Of a stretch of DNA of 64,000 bases, positions 50,559 to 59,358 are shown one piece after another. How positions within the stretch are numbered: the stretch's first letter is position 1; each line of letters opens with the position of its first letter. The stretch lies in the NCBI GenBank assembly GCA_030848545.1, contig JAVDCA010000013.1, positions 62,001-126,000 on the forward strand, in the 5' to 3' direction. Below the pieces are notes generated by a model, which ran no database searches, had not been told where the DNA came from, and saw nothing but the letters and a program-made list of their open reading frames with translations. The DNA is from Astrobacterium formosum (lineage in GTDB: Bacteria; Pseudomonadota; Alphaproteobacteria; Rhizobiales; Xanthobacteraceae). Made by a program: the position numbers and the translations under genes.

Positions 50559-52850
50559 GTGGCGCCGATGGATGATCGCACCGAACCCCCTCTCGTTTTG
50601 GAACGCCTGCGCCTGCGGGTGCGTGGCGCCGTCCAGGGCGTGGGATTCCGGCCCTTCGTCCATGGTCTCGCCCACCGGTTCGGACTTGGCGGTTTCGTGC
50701 GCAACGACGCGCAAGGCGTGCTGTGCGAAATCGAGGGTGTGGCGGCGCGCCGTCTCGTCGCCGCGCTGCGGCGCGAGGCGCCGCCGCTCGGCCGTATCGC
50801 GGCAATCGAGGTCGAATCCATCCCGCCGACCGGGGAGAGCACTTTCGCAATCCTGGACAGCGTCGACGGCCGCGCCCTCACTCGCATCGTGCCCGACGCC
50901 GCAACCTGCGAGGCCTGCCTCGACGACCTGTTCGACTCCCACGGCCGTTTTCATCTCTATCCGTTCGTCACCTGTACCAATTGCGGGCCACGCCTCACGG
51001 TCAGCCGCCGGTTGCCCTACGACCGTGCCCGCACCTCCATGGCACCGTTCGCCATGTGTCCGGACTGCGAACGCGAGTACAACGATCCGAGAAGCCGGCG
51101 CTTCCATGCCGAAACCATCGCGTGCCCGGCCTGCGGGCCGCGGCTGTCCCATCCGGTCACGGAGGTCGTTGCTGCGCTGCGGGCCGGTCGCATCGTCGCG
51201 CTCAAAGGCATCGGCGGCTTTCATCTCATGTGCGACGCCCGCAATGCGCAGGGCGTCGCCCGCCTGCGGCGCCGCAAGCAACGCGACGGCAAGCCGTTCG
51301 CCGTCATGGCCGCCAATGTCGCCTCCGCGCGTCTGGTGGCTGAGGTCGACAACACGTGCACGGGACTGTTGTGCGGCCCGGCCCGGCCGATCGTGCTGAT
51401 GCCGCTACGGGCCGACGCCGGGACTCCGCTGGCCCCCGACGTGGCGCCGGGCCTCGCCTCGATCGGCGTCATGCTGCCCTATGCGCCGCTGCATCATCTC
51501 CTGTTCCATTGCGCCGCCGGACAGCCGGCCGGTGACGCCTGGCGCTTGGCGCCGCTCGACTTCATCATCGTGGCGACCAGCGCCAATCCGCGCGGCGAAC
51601 CGCTGGTGGCGGACGACGACGAAGCGCAGGCGCGGCTCGGCGGCATCGCCGATCTCGTCGTCACCAACGACCGCGAAATCGTGTCGCGGCTCGACGACTC
51701 GGTCGTGACCATCGTCGACGGCGCGCCCGCATTTATCCGCCGTGCCCGCGGATTCGTGCCGGAACCGGTCGAACTCGCCGAGGATGGCCCGAGCGTCATC
51801 GGCTTCGGAGCGCATCTGAAGACGACCGTGACGGTGACGCGCGGCCGCGAAGCCTTCGTGTCGCAGCACATCGGCGATCTCTCCGATGCCGCGACGGCGC
51901 GCTTCTACGGCGAGACCGTCAAGCGCCTGTGCGCCATCTTGGATGTCGAGCCGGAAGCTGCGGCGTGTGACCTGCATCGCGATTTTTATTCGACCCGATA
52001 CGCCGAAGAACTCGGATTGCCGCTCCTGCGCGTCCAGCACCATGCCGCCCATGTGGCCGCCATCGCGGCCGAACATCATCTTGGCAGTGCTCTCGGCGTC
52101 GCCCTCGACGGCTTCGGCCTCGGCCCGGCAGGCGAAGCCTGGGGCGGCGAATTGATGAGAGTCGATGGTCATGCGTGGCAAAGGCTCGGCCATATCGCGC
52201 CACTCGCCCTTCCGGGCGGCGACCGCGCCGCCCGTGAGCCGTGGCGCATGGGCGTTGCCGCGCTGGCGAAGATCGGCCGCCTCGACGACGCGGCCCGGCT
52301 CTTCCCCGACCGGCCGAATATGGCCGCGCTCGTGCGCATGATCGCCGGCGGCTGTCCGCAGACCACGAGCCTGGGTCGGCTGTTCGACGCTGCCGCGGCG
52401 CTCACCGGCGTCCGCCTGGTGCAGGACGAGGAGGCGCAGGCCGCCATGGAACTCGAGGCTCTAGTCGGGATACCGCGCGTCCTCGATGGTGGCCATGTGC
52501 TAACCAGCGGCCGTCTCGACTTCGCGCCGCTGCTCGCCGCCCTGGCGAACCGCGATGTCGATGCCCGCACCGACGCCGAACTGTTCCACGGTACGCTCAT
52601 CGCCGGGCTCGCGGACTGGATCGCCGCGGCCGCGCGCGAACACGGTTTCGACCGGGTCGCGCTCGGCGGCGGCTGCCTGATCAATCGCGTGCTGGCCGAC
52701 GGTTTGGCGCGGACCATGCGCGCCCTCGGATTTACGCCCTTGTTCGCCCGCGCCGTGCCCGCCAATGACGGCGGCCTGTCGCTCGGCCAGGCTCACATGG
52801 TGCGCGCCGCGCTCGCGGCCGGCGTTGCGCTCGAATACCCGGAGGACTGA
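50559..52850 (+). CDS. hypF: HypF, carbamoyltransferase for hydrogenase cyanide ligand synthesis
   Basis: 763 residues. The N-terminal acylphosphatase domain reads LRVRGAVQGVGFRPFVHGLA. Two zinc fingers follow, CEACLDDLF...CTNCG and CPDCEREYN...CPACG (residues about 110-190). A YrdC-like domain (LKGIGGFHLMCDA, KPFAVMA) comes next, then a Kae1-like domain with VQHHAAHVAAIAAEH and ALGGGCLINRVLADGL. HypF carbamoylates the C-terminal Cys of HypE from carbamoyl phosphate and ATP. The start is GTG 50559 or ATG 50568; neither has a clear ribosome binding site, as expected for coupling to hypB two bases upstream. Confidence 0.96.
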   Translation: MAPMDDRTEPPLVLERLRLRVRGAVQGVGFRPFVHGLAHRFGLGGFVRNDAQGVLCEIEGVAARRLVAALRREAPPLGRIAAIEVESIPPTGESTFAILDSVDGRALTRIVPDAATCEACLDDLFDSHGRFHLYPFVTCTNCGPRLTVSRRLPYDRARTSMAPFAMCPDCEREYNDPRSRRFHAETIACPACGPRLSHPVTEVVAALRAGRIVALKGIGGFHLMCDARNAQGVARLRRRKQRDGKPFAVMAANVASARLVAEVDNTCTGLLCGPARPIVLMPLRADAGTPLAPDVAPGLASIGVMLPYAPLHHLLFHCAAGQPAGDAWRLAPLDFIIVATSANPRGEPLVADDDEAQARLGGIADLVVTNDREIVSRLDDSVVTIVDGAPAFIRRARGFVPEPVELAEDGPSVIGFGAHLKTTVTVTRGREAFVSQHIGDLSDAATARFYGETVKRLCAILDVEPEAAACDLHRDFYSTRYAEELGLPLLRVQHHAAHVAAIAAEHHLGSALGVALDGFGLGPAGEAWGGELMRVDGHAWQRLGHIAPLALPGGDRAAREPWRMGVAALAKIGRLDDAARLFPDRPNMAALVRMIAGGCPQTTSLGRLFDAAAALTGVRLVQDEEAQAAMELEALVGIPRVLDGGHVLTSGRLDFAPLLAALANRDVDARTDAELFHGTLIAGLADWIAAAAREHGFDRVALGGGCLINRVLADGLARTMRALGFTPLFARAVPANDGGLSLGQAHMVRAALAAGVALEYPED

Positions 52851-52852
52851 TC

Positions 52853-53071
52853 ATGTGTCTCGCCGTCCCCGCCCGCGTGACCGCGCTCCTGCCCGACGGC
52901 ATGGCCAAGGTCAGCCTCGACGGCGTCCTCAAGGAGGTGTCGCTCGCCTTCGTGGACGAGGTTGCGGTCGGCGACTACGTGGTGATCCATGTGGGCTATG
53001 CGCTCGCCAAGGTGGATGCCCGGGAAGCCGAGGAGACCTTGTCGCTGCTGCGGGAGGCCGCGCGGGCATGA
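52853..53071 (+). CDS. hypC: HypC, hydrogenase assembly chaperone
   Basis: 72 residues. It begins MCLAVPARV, with the essential Cys2 that carries the Fe(CN)2CO unit. The OB-like barrel shows VDEVAVGDYVVIHVGYALAKVD. GGAGG lies 7 bases upstream. It forms the iron-ligand scaffold with HypD. Overlaps hypD by four bases (ATGA). Confidence 0.96.
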   Translation: MCLAVPARVTALLPDGMAKVSLDGVLKEVSLAFVDEVAVGDYVVIHVGYALAKVDAREAEETLSLLREAARA

Positions 53072-54201
53072 AATATGTGGACGAATATCGGGATGGTGCG
53101 CTCGCCCGCGGCGTTGCCGAACGCATATCCGCGGAGGTCACGCTCGGCCGCGCCTACCGGTTCATGGAATTCTGCGGCGGTCATACGCACGCGATTTCGC
53201 GCTACGGCATCGAGGATCTGCTGCCGACGTCGATTCGCATGATTCACGGACCGGGCTGTCCGGTCTGCGTGCTCCCCATGGGGCGCGTCGACGCCGCGAT
53301 CGCGCTGGCGCTGAGGCCGGACGTGACGCTCGCGACCTATGGGGACGTGATGCGGGTGCCGGGCTCCAATGGCGCGAGCCTCCTGTCCGCCAAAGCCGGC
53401 GGGGCCGACGTCCGCATGGTCTATTCGACCCTCGATGCCTTGCGCATCGCCGAAGACGAGCCGGACCGGCAGGTCGTGTTCCTCGCCATCGGCTTCGAGA
53501 CCACGACGCCGCCGACGGCGGCGGTGCTTCGCCGCGCCCGCGAGCGCGGCTGCCGCAATTTTTCGGTCTTCTGCAATCACGTCCTGACGCCGCCGGCCAT
53601 GGGGGCGATCCTGGCCGACGGGAGCTCCGGCGCCGCGGTCGCCCTCGACGGACTGGTCGGGCCGGCGCACGTCTCGACCGTGATCGGTACCGCGCCCTAC
53701 GTGACGATCACCGAACGCTACGGCAAGCCGGTGGTCGTCGCCGGCTTCGAGCCGCTCGACATCCTCCAGGCCGTGCTGATGCTGGTGCGCCAGTGCAACG
53801 ACGGCCGCCACCAGGTGGAGAACCAGTACACCCGCGTGGTGACGCCGCAGGGTAACGTCAAGGCCCAGGCCGACATGGCGGAAATATTCCGCCTGCGCGA
53901 CACGTTCGAATGGCGCGGCCTCGGCTGGCTGCCTGAAAGCGCGCTCGCCATCGCGGACCCCTATGCGGATTTCGATGCCGAGAAGCGCTTCGACATCTCC
54001 CGCGTCACTACGGCCGACAATCCGGCCTGCGAATGCGGCACCATCCTGCGCGGCCTCAAGCGGCCGGCCGAGTGCAGGTTGTTCGGCACCGCCTGCACGC
54101 CGGAGACGCCCATCGGGGCCTGCATGGTGTCGAGCGAGGGCGCCTGCGCGGCCCATTGGAGCTACGGACGCTTCCGTCAACGTGGGACGAGCCCGACATG
54201 A
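53068..54201 (+). CDS. hypD: HypD, Fe(CN)2CO assembly protein
   Basis: 377 residues. Signature motifs: MEFCGGHTHAISRYG, IHGPGCPVCVLPMG, AIGFETTTPPTA and the C-terminal cysteines NPACECGTILRG with ECRLFGTACTPETPIGACMVSSEGAC that hold the [4Fe-4S] cluster. HypD accepts cyanide from HypE and assembles the iron centre with HypC. Coupled to hypC and hypE by ATGA overlaps. Confidence 0.97.
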   Translation: MKYVDEYRDGALARGVAERISAEVTLGRAYRFMEFCGGHTHAISRYGIEDLLPTSIRMIHGPGCPVCVLPMGRVDAAIALALRPDVTLATYGDVMRVPGSNGASLLSAKAGGADVRMVYSTLDALRIAEDEPDRQVVFLAIGFETTTPPTAAVLRRARERGCRNFSVFCNHVLTPPAMGAILADGSSGAAVALDGLVGPAHVSTVIGTAPYVTITERYGKPVVVAGFEPLDILQAVLMLVRQCNDGRHQVENQYTRVVTPQGNVKAQADMAEIFRLRDTFEWRGLGWLPESALAIADPYADFDAEKRFDISRVTTADNPACECGTILRGLKRPAECRLFGTACTPETPIGACMVSSEGACAAHWSYGRFRQRGTSPT

Positions 54202-55241
54202 CGACCCATCGCCGCCGCAATCTCGATCTCGTCCATGGCCGCATCGACATGACCCACGGCGCCGGCGGACGCGCCATGGGTCAGCTCATCGGCGATGTCT
54301 TTCACTCGGCGTTCGACAATGAGTGGCTGCGCCGCGGCGACGATCAGGCCGCCTTCGAGGTTGCGGGCGGCCGCATGGTCATGACCACCGACGGTTATGT
54401 GGTCTCGCCCTTGTTCTTCCCTGGCGGCGACATCGGATCGCTCGCCGTGCACGGCACCATCAACGACATCGCCATGGCGGCGGCACGACCGCTCTATCTG
54501 TCGGCGAGCTTCATCCTCGAAGAGGGATTCCCGCTCGCCGATCTCGCCCGCATTGCCCGCAGCATGGGAGACGCCTCGCGTACGGCCGGCGTCCCGGTCG
54601 TGACCGGCGACACCAAGGTCGTGGAGCGCGGCAAGGCCGACGGCGTCTTCATCGCCACCACGGGTATCGGCGCCGTTCCGCCGGGCATGGACCTGTCCGC
54701 CGACAAGGCGCGGCCGGGCGACGTCGTCGTGCTGTCGGGAACGATCGGGGACCACGGCGTCGCCGTGATGTCGAAGCGCCGGAACGTCGAGTTCGAGACC
54801 ACGATCCTGTCCGACTCCGCGCCCCTGCACGGGCTCGTCGCCGACATGGTGGCGGCGGCCGGGCCGTCGCTGCGCCTGATGCGCGACCCGACCCGCGGCG
54901 GCCTTTCCGCCACCCTCAACGAAGTCGCCGACCGCTCCGGCGTCGGCATCCGCCTCGTCGAGGCGGCGATTCCGGTCAAATCCGAGGTCGCCGCCGCGTG
55001 CGAACTCCTCGGCCTCGATCCCCTCGACGTCGCCAACGAGGGCAAGCTGGTGGCGGTGGTGGCGCCCGATGCCGCCGAACGTCTCGTCGCGGCGATGCGC
55101 GCCCATCCGCTCGGGCGCGATGCCGCGATCATCGGCAAGGTGGTCGCCGACCGCGACCGCTTCGTCCAGATGACGACCGTGTTCGGCGGCGAGCGCATCG
55201 TCGCCTGGCTGGCCGGCGAGGCGTTGCCGCGTATATGCTGA
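54198..55241 (+). CDS. hypE: HypE, thiocarbamate dehydratase of hydrogenase maturation
   Basis: 347 residues. An AIR-synthase-like ATP-binding fold: MTHGAGGRAM near residue 18, MTTDGYVVSPLFFPGGDIG, GDTKVVERGKADGVFI and MRDPTRGGLSATLNEVA. It ends PRIC, the conserved terminal Cys that is carbamoylated by HypF and dehydrated to thiocyanate. Last gene of the operon. No hydrogenase structural genes, hypX or regulator genes follow. Confidence 0.97.
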   Translation: MTTHRRRNLDLVHGRIDMTHGAGGRAMGQLIGDVFHSAFDNEWLRRGDDQAAFEVAGGRMVMTTDGYVVSPLFFPGGDIGSLAVHGTINDIAMAAARPLYLSASFILEEGFPLADLARIARSMGDASRTAGVPVVTGDTKVVERGKADGVFIATTGIGAVPPGMDLSADKARPGDVVVLSGTIGDHGVAVMSKRRNVEFETTILSDSAPLHGLVADMVAAAGPSLRLMRDPTRGGLSATLNEVADRSGVGIRLVEAAIPVKSEVAAACELLGLDPLDVANEGKLVAVVAPDAAERLVAAMRAHPLGRDAAIIGKVVADRDRFVQMTTVFGGERIVAWLAGEALPRIC

Positions 55242-55421
55242 TTCGGCCCCTCCGGCCTTCCGCCGTCACGTCCCACGATGGAATCCGAAATGCTCCGTCC
55301 ATATGCCGATAACAAGCGGAATGTCGGAGGCGCCAAGATCTTCCCGCGCAATCTTTCTTGCTCACCGCTTTACTCGCTGTGGTACATTTGACGCTCCCCC
55401 GTCCTGCGTCGTGGGGCGAAC

Positions 55422-56633
55422 ATGCGGCAGCTGGTTCTGGTCTTCCTGATTTCGGTTTCGATTGCCTCAGCAATCGGCTTGTCGGGGTGGGCGCAATCGG
55501 ATGCCGATCGATCAATCTGCGAAAACAGGCTTGGAAATATTTCGGCCGAAAGGCAGATTGACAGTTGCTCGAAATTGATACTAGCCGACAGGACGGATGC
55601 TTTCGGATTCATTCATCGGTCCCAAGCTCGCAGCAGGCGCGGCGACTTGAATGGCGAAATCGAAGATCTCACGGACGCGGTTCGCCTGGCGCCGAAAAAT
55701 ATCGAAGTATTGCTGATTCGAAGCAGAGCTTATCTGAGGCGAGGTGACGGCGACCGTGCGATCGAAGATTGCAATGCGGTGATCGCGATCGCGCCGACGG
55801 AAGCGCGGGCCTACGTCAATCGGAGTGCCGCGTACGCTGGCAAAAACGACCTTGAGCGTGCGCTTGCCGATTGCGATGAGGCGATCAGACTCGATCCTTC
55901 AGCGGCGATGGCGTTCAACAATCGCGGCGCCGCCTATCATCGCAAGCGCGATTTTGATCGTGCGATCGAAGCCTTCAATGAAGCCATTCGCCTCGATGGA
56001 AGTATGGCATTGGCGTACTATGGGAGGGCGCATGTGCATTGGTCGCGAAAGGACGTCAGGAACGCCATCGCCGACTTGTCGGAAGCCATCCTTCATGGCC
56101 TCAAATCTCCCCAGATCTATTTCGAACGCGCCACATTCTATGTGAACCGGGGCGAATTGGCGCGGGCCATCGAGGATTATACGGTGGCGATCAACCTCGA
56201 CGAGAACTTCTTCGCGGCCCTCAATGATCGAGGCTTCGCCCTCATCCGGCAGGGGGATTATGATCGCGCTATTGCGGATTTGGGACGCGCCATCGTACTG
56301 AACCCGACAAGCGCTGCCGCCATCAACAATCGCGGGCTCGCCTACGCGGCGAAATCGGATTACGACCAAGCGATACGGGATTATACCTGGGCGCTCGAAC
56401 TGGACCGATCCTACGTCAGCGCGCTGGCAAATCGCGGCAATGCATACGCCCATAAAGGAGAGTACGACCGGGCTATCGAGGACTACAACGCTGCACTCGG
56501 ACGCAAGCCGAAATGGGCGGCCGTGTATTATTGGCGAAGCCGCGCGTATCGCGCGACGGGGCAAACCGTCAAAGCAATCCTGGATCGCGAGAAAGCGCAG
56601 CAACTCGATCCCAAAACCGCCTGGCCTCCGTGA
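55422..56633 (+). CDS. Exported TPR-repeat protein
   Basis: 403 residues. Signal peptide (LVLVFLISVSIASAIGLSGWAQ). Two cysteines lie early (SICENRL, DSCSKLI). About ten tetratricopeptide repeats of 34 residues follow, with the pattern AYxNRGxAY...GDYDRAIxDxxxAI (for example AINNRGLAYAAKSDYDQAIR). TPR arrays bind partner proteins; no specific role can be given. AT content is visibly higher, and codon choice less GC-biased, than in the neighbouring hyp genes, which hints at different ancestry. It is not part of the hyp operon (180-bp gap). Confidence 0.85.
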   Translation: MRQLVLVFLISVSIASAIGLSGWAQSDADRSICENRLGNISAERQIDSCSKLILADRTDAFGFIHRSQARSRRGDLNGEIEDLTDAVRLAPKNIEVLLIRSRAYLRRGDGDRAIEDCNAVIAIAPTEARAYVNRSAAYAGKNDLERALADCDEAIRLDPSAAMAFNNRGAAYHRKRDFDRAIEAFNEAIRLDGSMALAYYGRAHVHWSRKDVRNAIADLSEAILHGLKSPQIYFERATFYVNRGELARAIEDYTVAINLDENFFAALNDRGFALIRQGDYDRAIADLGRAIVLNPTSAAAINNRGLAYAAKSDYDQAIRDYTWALELDRSYVSALANRGNAYAHKGEYDRAIEDYNAALGRKPKWAAVYYWRSRAYRATGQTVKAILDREKAQQLDPKTAWPP

Positions 56634-56896
56634 TCCCGGAGTTTTGCAGGTGCCGTGGCTCGCGGGTCTTTTCGGCCTGTCCGCCAGTCTTACAAGTCAT
56701 TGCTTAAAGGACAAAAGTCCTGGCGGTGCGGAAGCTAAAAAATGAACGCGTCGGGCGCGTGCTGGAATCTTGACCTAATCGGCTGTAAGGGGCGGGGTGC
56801 GTCGTTACACTCGATCGAATCGTTATCGTCTGTGACACCGGCAAACGCGTTATGCCGCATGAACGGGTGAAACTGACACCGGAACGGAGATTGCTC

Positions 56897-57637
56897 ATGG
56901 GTGCCGTGCGTAAAGCCCTCGTCGTCACCGGCGAAACTGGTCTCGGCCAAGATCTCGGCCGTGCGCTTGCCGATGGCGGATTTTTGGTCATCACCATGCC
57001 GGACGGTGCCCAGGCCCTCAAGGCAATCGCGGCCGAAGTCCATGACCTCGTGATCATCGACGTCGACTGCATGCCCGGAGGACAGCGTTTCGTCGCCGAG
57101 TTCAGGGCCCAGCGGCCATGGACGCCGGTCGTTGTCATCGCCGGCGCCGGCGATGAGGTGGCCGGGGGCGGGATGGTTCTCCACAAGCCGCTGACGGCCG
57201 AGACGCTCGCCGGCGAGGTCCGCCGCATCATTCAGACGGCGCCAGGTCTCGCCGATCATGTGGAGACGGCACCCTCGGCGAAGGCCGGAGGCGGCATCGG
57301 CGCCCTGGCGCTTTCCGCACTCGCCGCCATCGCGTCGGCGGTCGCGCTGCCGTTCGTTCTCTTGACCGGGGTCGCCTGGATCGTCGCCCAGCGCGCCGCC
57401 GCCGATGACAAGACGGCGTTCGGAGAGACCGCCGCGGTGCGCATTCTCCTGTTCTTTGCCTCTCCGTTCGTGGCGCTGCTCTACATGGGGATCATGCCCA
57501 TGATCGGCATGCGCGAACTGGTCAGGCTAGGCGCCGCCGCCGAGGCCGGCGCTGGACATCCGCCGGGCAAAGGGCTGGGCGCCCTTGTTCGCCACTTGTT
57601 CGTGGGCGGCCGGGTCTGGATTGCCGACGCGCGCTGA
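56897..57637 (+). CDS. Receiver-like domain fused to a membrane segment
   Basis: 246 residues from ATG 56897 with GGAG 8 bases upstream. Residues 1-115 align with a response-regulator receiver: a first strand KALVVTGETG, phosphoacceptor strand LVIIDVDCMPGGQRF and the switch lysine in VLHKPLTAETLAGEVRRII. The usual acidic pair after strand 1 is missing (VTGE instead of VDDE), so metal binding and phosphorylation are doubtful. Residues about 130-200 hold two membrane helices (LALSALAAIASAVALPFVLLTG; ILLFFASPFVALLYMGIMPM). A cytoplasmic receiver tethered to the membrane is unusual. No kinase gene adjoins it. Confidence 0.75.
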   Translation: MGAVRKALVVTGETGLGQDLGRALADGGFLVITMPDGAQALKAIAAEVHDLVIIDVDCMPGGQRFVAEFRAQRPWTPVVVIAGAGDEVAGGGMVLHKPLTAETLAGEVRRIIQTAPGLADHVETAPSAKAGGGIGALALSALAAIASAVALPFVLLTGVAWIVAQRAAADDKTAFGETAAVRILLFFASPFVALLYMGIMPMIGMRELVRLGAAAEAGAGHPPGKGLGALVRHLFVGGRVWIADAR

Positions 57638-57811
57638 ATTTGCCGACCGCGCCCCAAGTTCACACCCGACCGGCGCTCGTGTATCGTGCGGCCGGATCGC
57701 GCAGGCGTGGTCCATTCATCCTTTTCGCCCGGCGTCACTTGGCTGCGAACGCCGGCCTGCGCCGGGCACCACCCCCGTGCGGCGCGTGAAGAATAGAGCA
57801 AGGAGTTGTGC

Positions 57812-59176
57812 GTGAGCGAGCAGGTCAAGTTCGTCCTCGACGAGAACCACATCCCCAAGGCCTGGTACAACCTCGCCGCGGATTTCCCCAAGCCTTTGCC
57901 GCCCGTACTTCACCCCGGTACCAAACAGCCGGTGGGGCCCTCCGATCTTGAGCCACTGTTTCCCATGGAGCTGATCCTCCAGGAGGTTTCGACCGAGCGC
58001 GAGATCGAGATTCCGCAGCCGATCCGCGACATCTATCGCATGTGGCGGCCGTCGCCGCTGATGCGCGCGCGCCGCCTCGAACAGAAGCTCGGCACGCCGG
58101 CCAAAATCTATTTCAAGAACGAAGGCGTCTCGCCCGCCGGTTCACACAAGCCCAACACCGCCGTTGCCCAGGCCTGGTACAACAAACAGGCGGGCGTCAA
58201 ACGCCTGTCGACCGAGACCGGCGCCGGCCAGTGGGGCGCTTCGCTCGCCTTCGCGGGGGCGCTGTTCGACATGGACGTGACGGTCTTCCAGGTCAGGGTG
58301 TCCTACGACCAGAAACCCTATCGCCGCGCCCTGATGGAGACCTACGGCGCGCGCTGCATCCCCTCGCCGTCGAACGAGACCGAGGCGGGCCGCGCCATCC
58401 TGAAAGAACGTCCCGACACGCCCGGCTCGCTCGGCATCGCCATCTCGGAGGCGGTCGAGATCGCCGTCAAGGACCGTGAGGTGAAGTACTGCCTCGGCTC
58501 GGTGCTCAACCACGTCATGCTGCACCAGACCATCATCGGCCAGGAGGCGATCGAGCAGTGCGCCATGGCGGGCGACGATCCCGACGTGATCATCGGCTGC
58601 ACGGGCGGCGGCTCCAATTTCGCCGGCCTTGCCTTCCCGTTCATCGGGCTCGGCCTGCGCGGCGGCAAGAAGCGCCGCATCGTTGCGGTCGAGCCGGCGG
58701 CGTGCCCCTCGCTCACCCGCGGCCTCTACGCCTATGACTTCGGCGATACGTCGCACCTCACACCCCTCGTCAAGATGCACACGCTTGGCTCCACCTTCAT
58801 CCCGCCCGGCTTCCACGCCGGCGGCCTGCGCTATCACGGCATGGCGCCGATGGTGTCGCACGCCTATCAGCTCGGCCTGATCGAGGCGAAGGCCTATCAC
58901 CAGAAGGCGTGCTTCGAAGCCGGAGTCGAATTCACCCGCTGCGAGGGCATCGTGCCGGCACCCGAGGCGACCCACGCGGTGCGCTGTGCCATCGACGAGG
59001 CGCTGCGCTGCAAGGCCGAAGGCAAGGCCGAGACGATCCTGTTCAATCTCTCCGGCCACGGCCATTTCGACATGCAGGCCTACATCAACTACTACGATGG
59101 CAAGCTGGTCGATCAGGACTACGACGAGCGGGAGCTCGCCATGGCGCTCGCCGGCCTGCCCAGCGTGGCGATATGA
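57812..59176 (+). CDS. TrpB2-type tryptophan synthase beta-like enzyme
   Basis: 454 residues, the longer TrpB2 form. The pyridoxal phosphate lysine is in [14 protein letters not shown] near residue 110. The phosphate-binding loop is [16 protein letters not shown] near residue 265. The TrpB2-specific start ([15 protein letters not shown]) and end ([20 protein letters not shown]) are present. Such enzymes condense indole with serine but usually do not pair with TrpA. GTG 57812 has AGGAG 6 bases upstream; a TTG at 57806 is less well placed. No trp genes are adjacent. The nitrilase-like gene follows after a repeat-filled gap, so another substrate is possible. Confidence 0.9.
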   Translation: MSEQVKFVLDENHIPKAWYNLAADFPKPLPPVLHPGTKQPVGPSDLEPLFPMELILQEVSTEREIEIPQPIRDIYRMWRPSPLMRARRLEQKLGTPAKIYFKNEGVSPAGSHKPNTAVAQAWYNKQAGVKRLSTETGAGQWGASLAFAGALFDMDVTVFQVRVSYDQKPYRRALMETYGARCIPSPSNETEAGRAILKERPDTPGSLGIAISEAVEIAVKDREVKYCLGSVLNHVMLHQTIIGQEAIEQCAMAGDDPDVIIGCTGGGSNFAGLAFPFIGLGLRGGKKRRIVAVEPAACPSLTRGLYAYDFGDTSHLTPLVKMHTLGSTFIPPGFHAGGLRYHGMAPMVSHAYQLGLIEAKAYHQKACFEAGVEFTRCEGIVPAPEATHAVRCAIDEALRCKAEGKAETILFNLSGHGHFDMQAYINYYDGKLVDQDYDERELAMALAGLPSVAI

Positions 59177-59212
59177 GGCCGCATTCGGCCTGAAGCGCTT
59201 CGGTGCGCTGCT

Positions 59213-59323
59213 CTGGATTGCTTCGCTTCGCTCGCAATGACTGCCGGCTTCGTCATTGCGAGGAGCCACCGGGGCCGGCCTTCGGCCGGCCCGAGGAGAG
59301 GCTCCGCGACGAAGCAATCCAGG
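59213..59323. repeat. Two CGTCATTGCGAG family elements
   Basis: CTGGATTGCTTCGCTTCGC, ending CTCGCAATGAC (59213-59241), is followed by CGTCATTGCGAGGAGCCACC with GGGGCCGGCCTTCGGCCGG and GACGAAGCAATCCAGG (59250-59323). They face each other and fill the gap between the TrpB2-like and nitrilase-like genes. Confidence 0.85.
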
Positions 59324-59358
59324 GACCAAGAACGGCAGCGACCAAAAAAGGGGGGATC

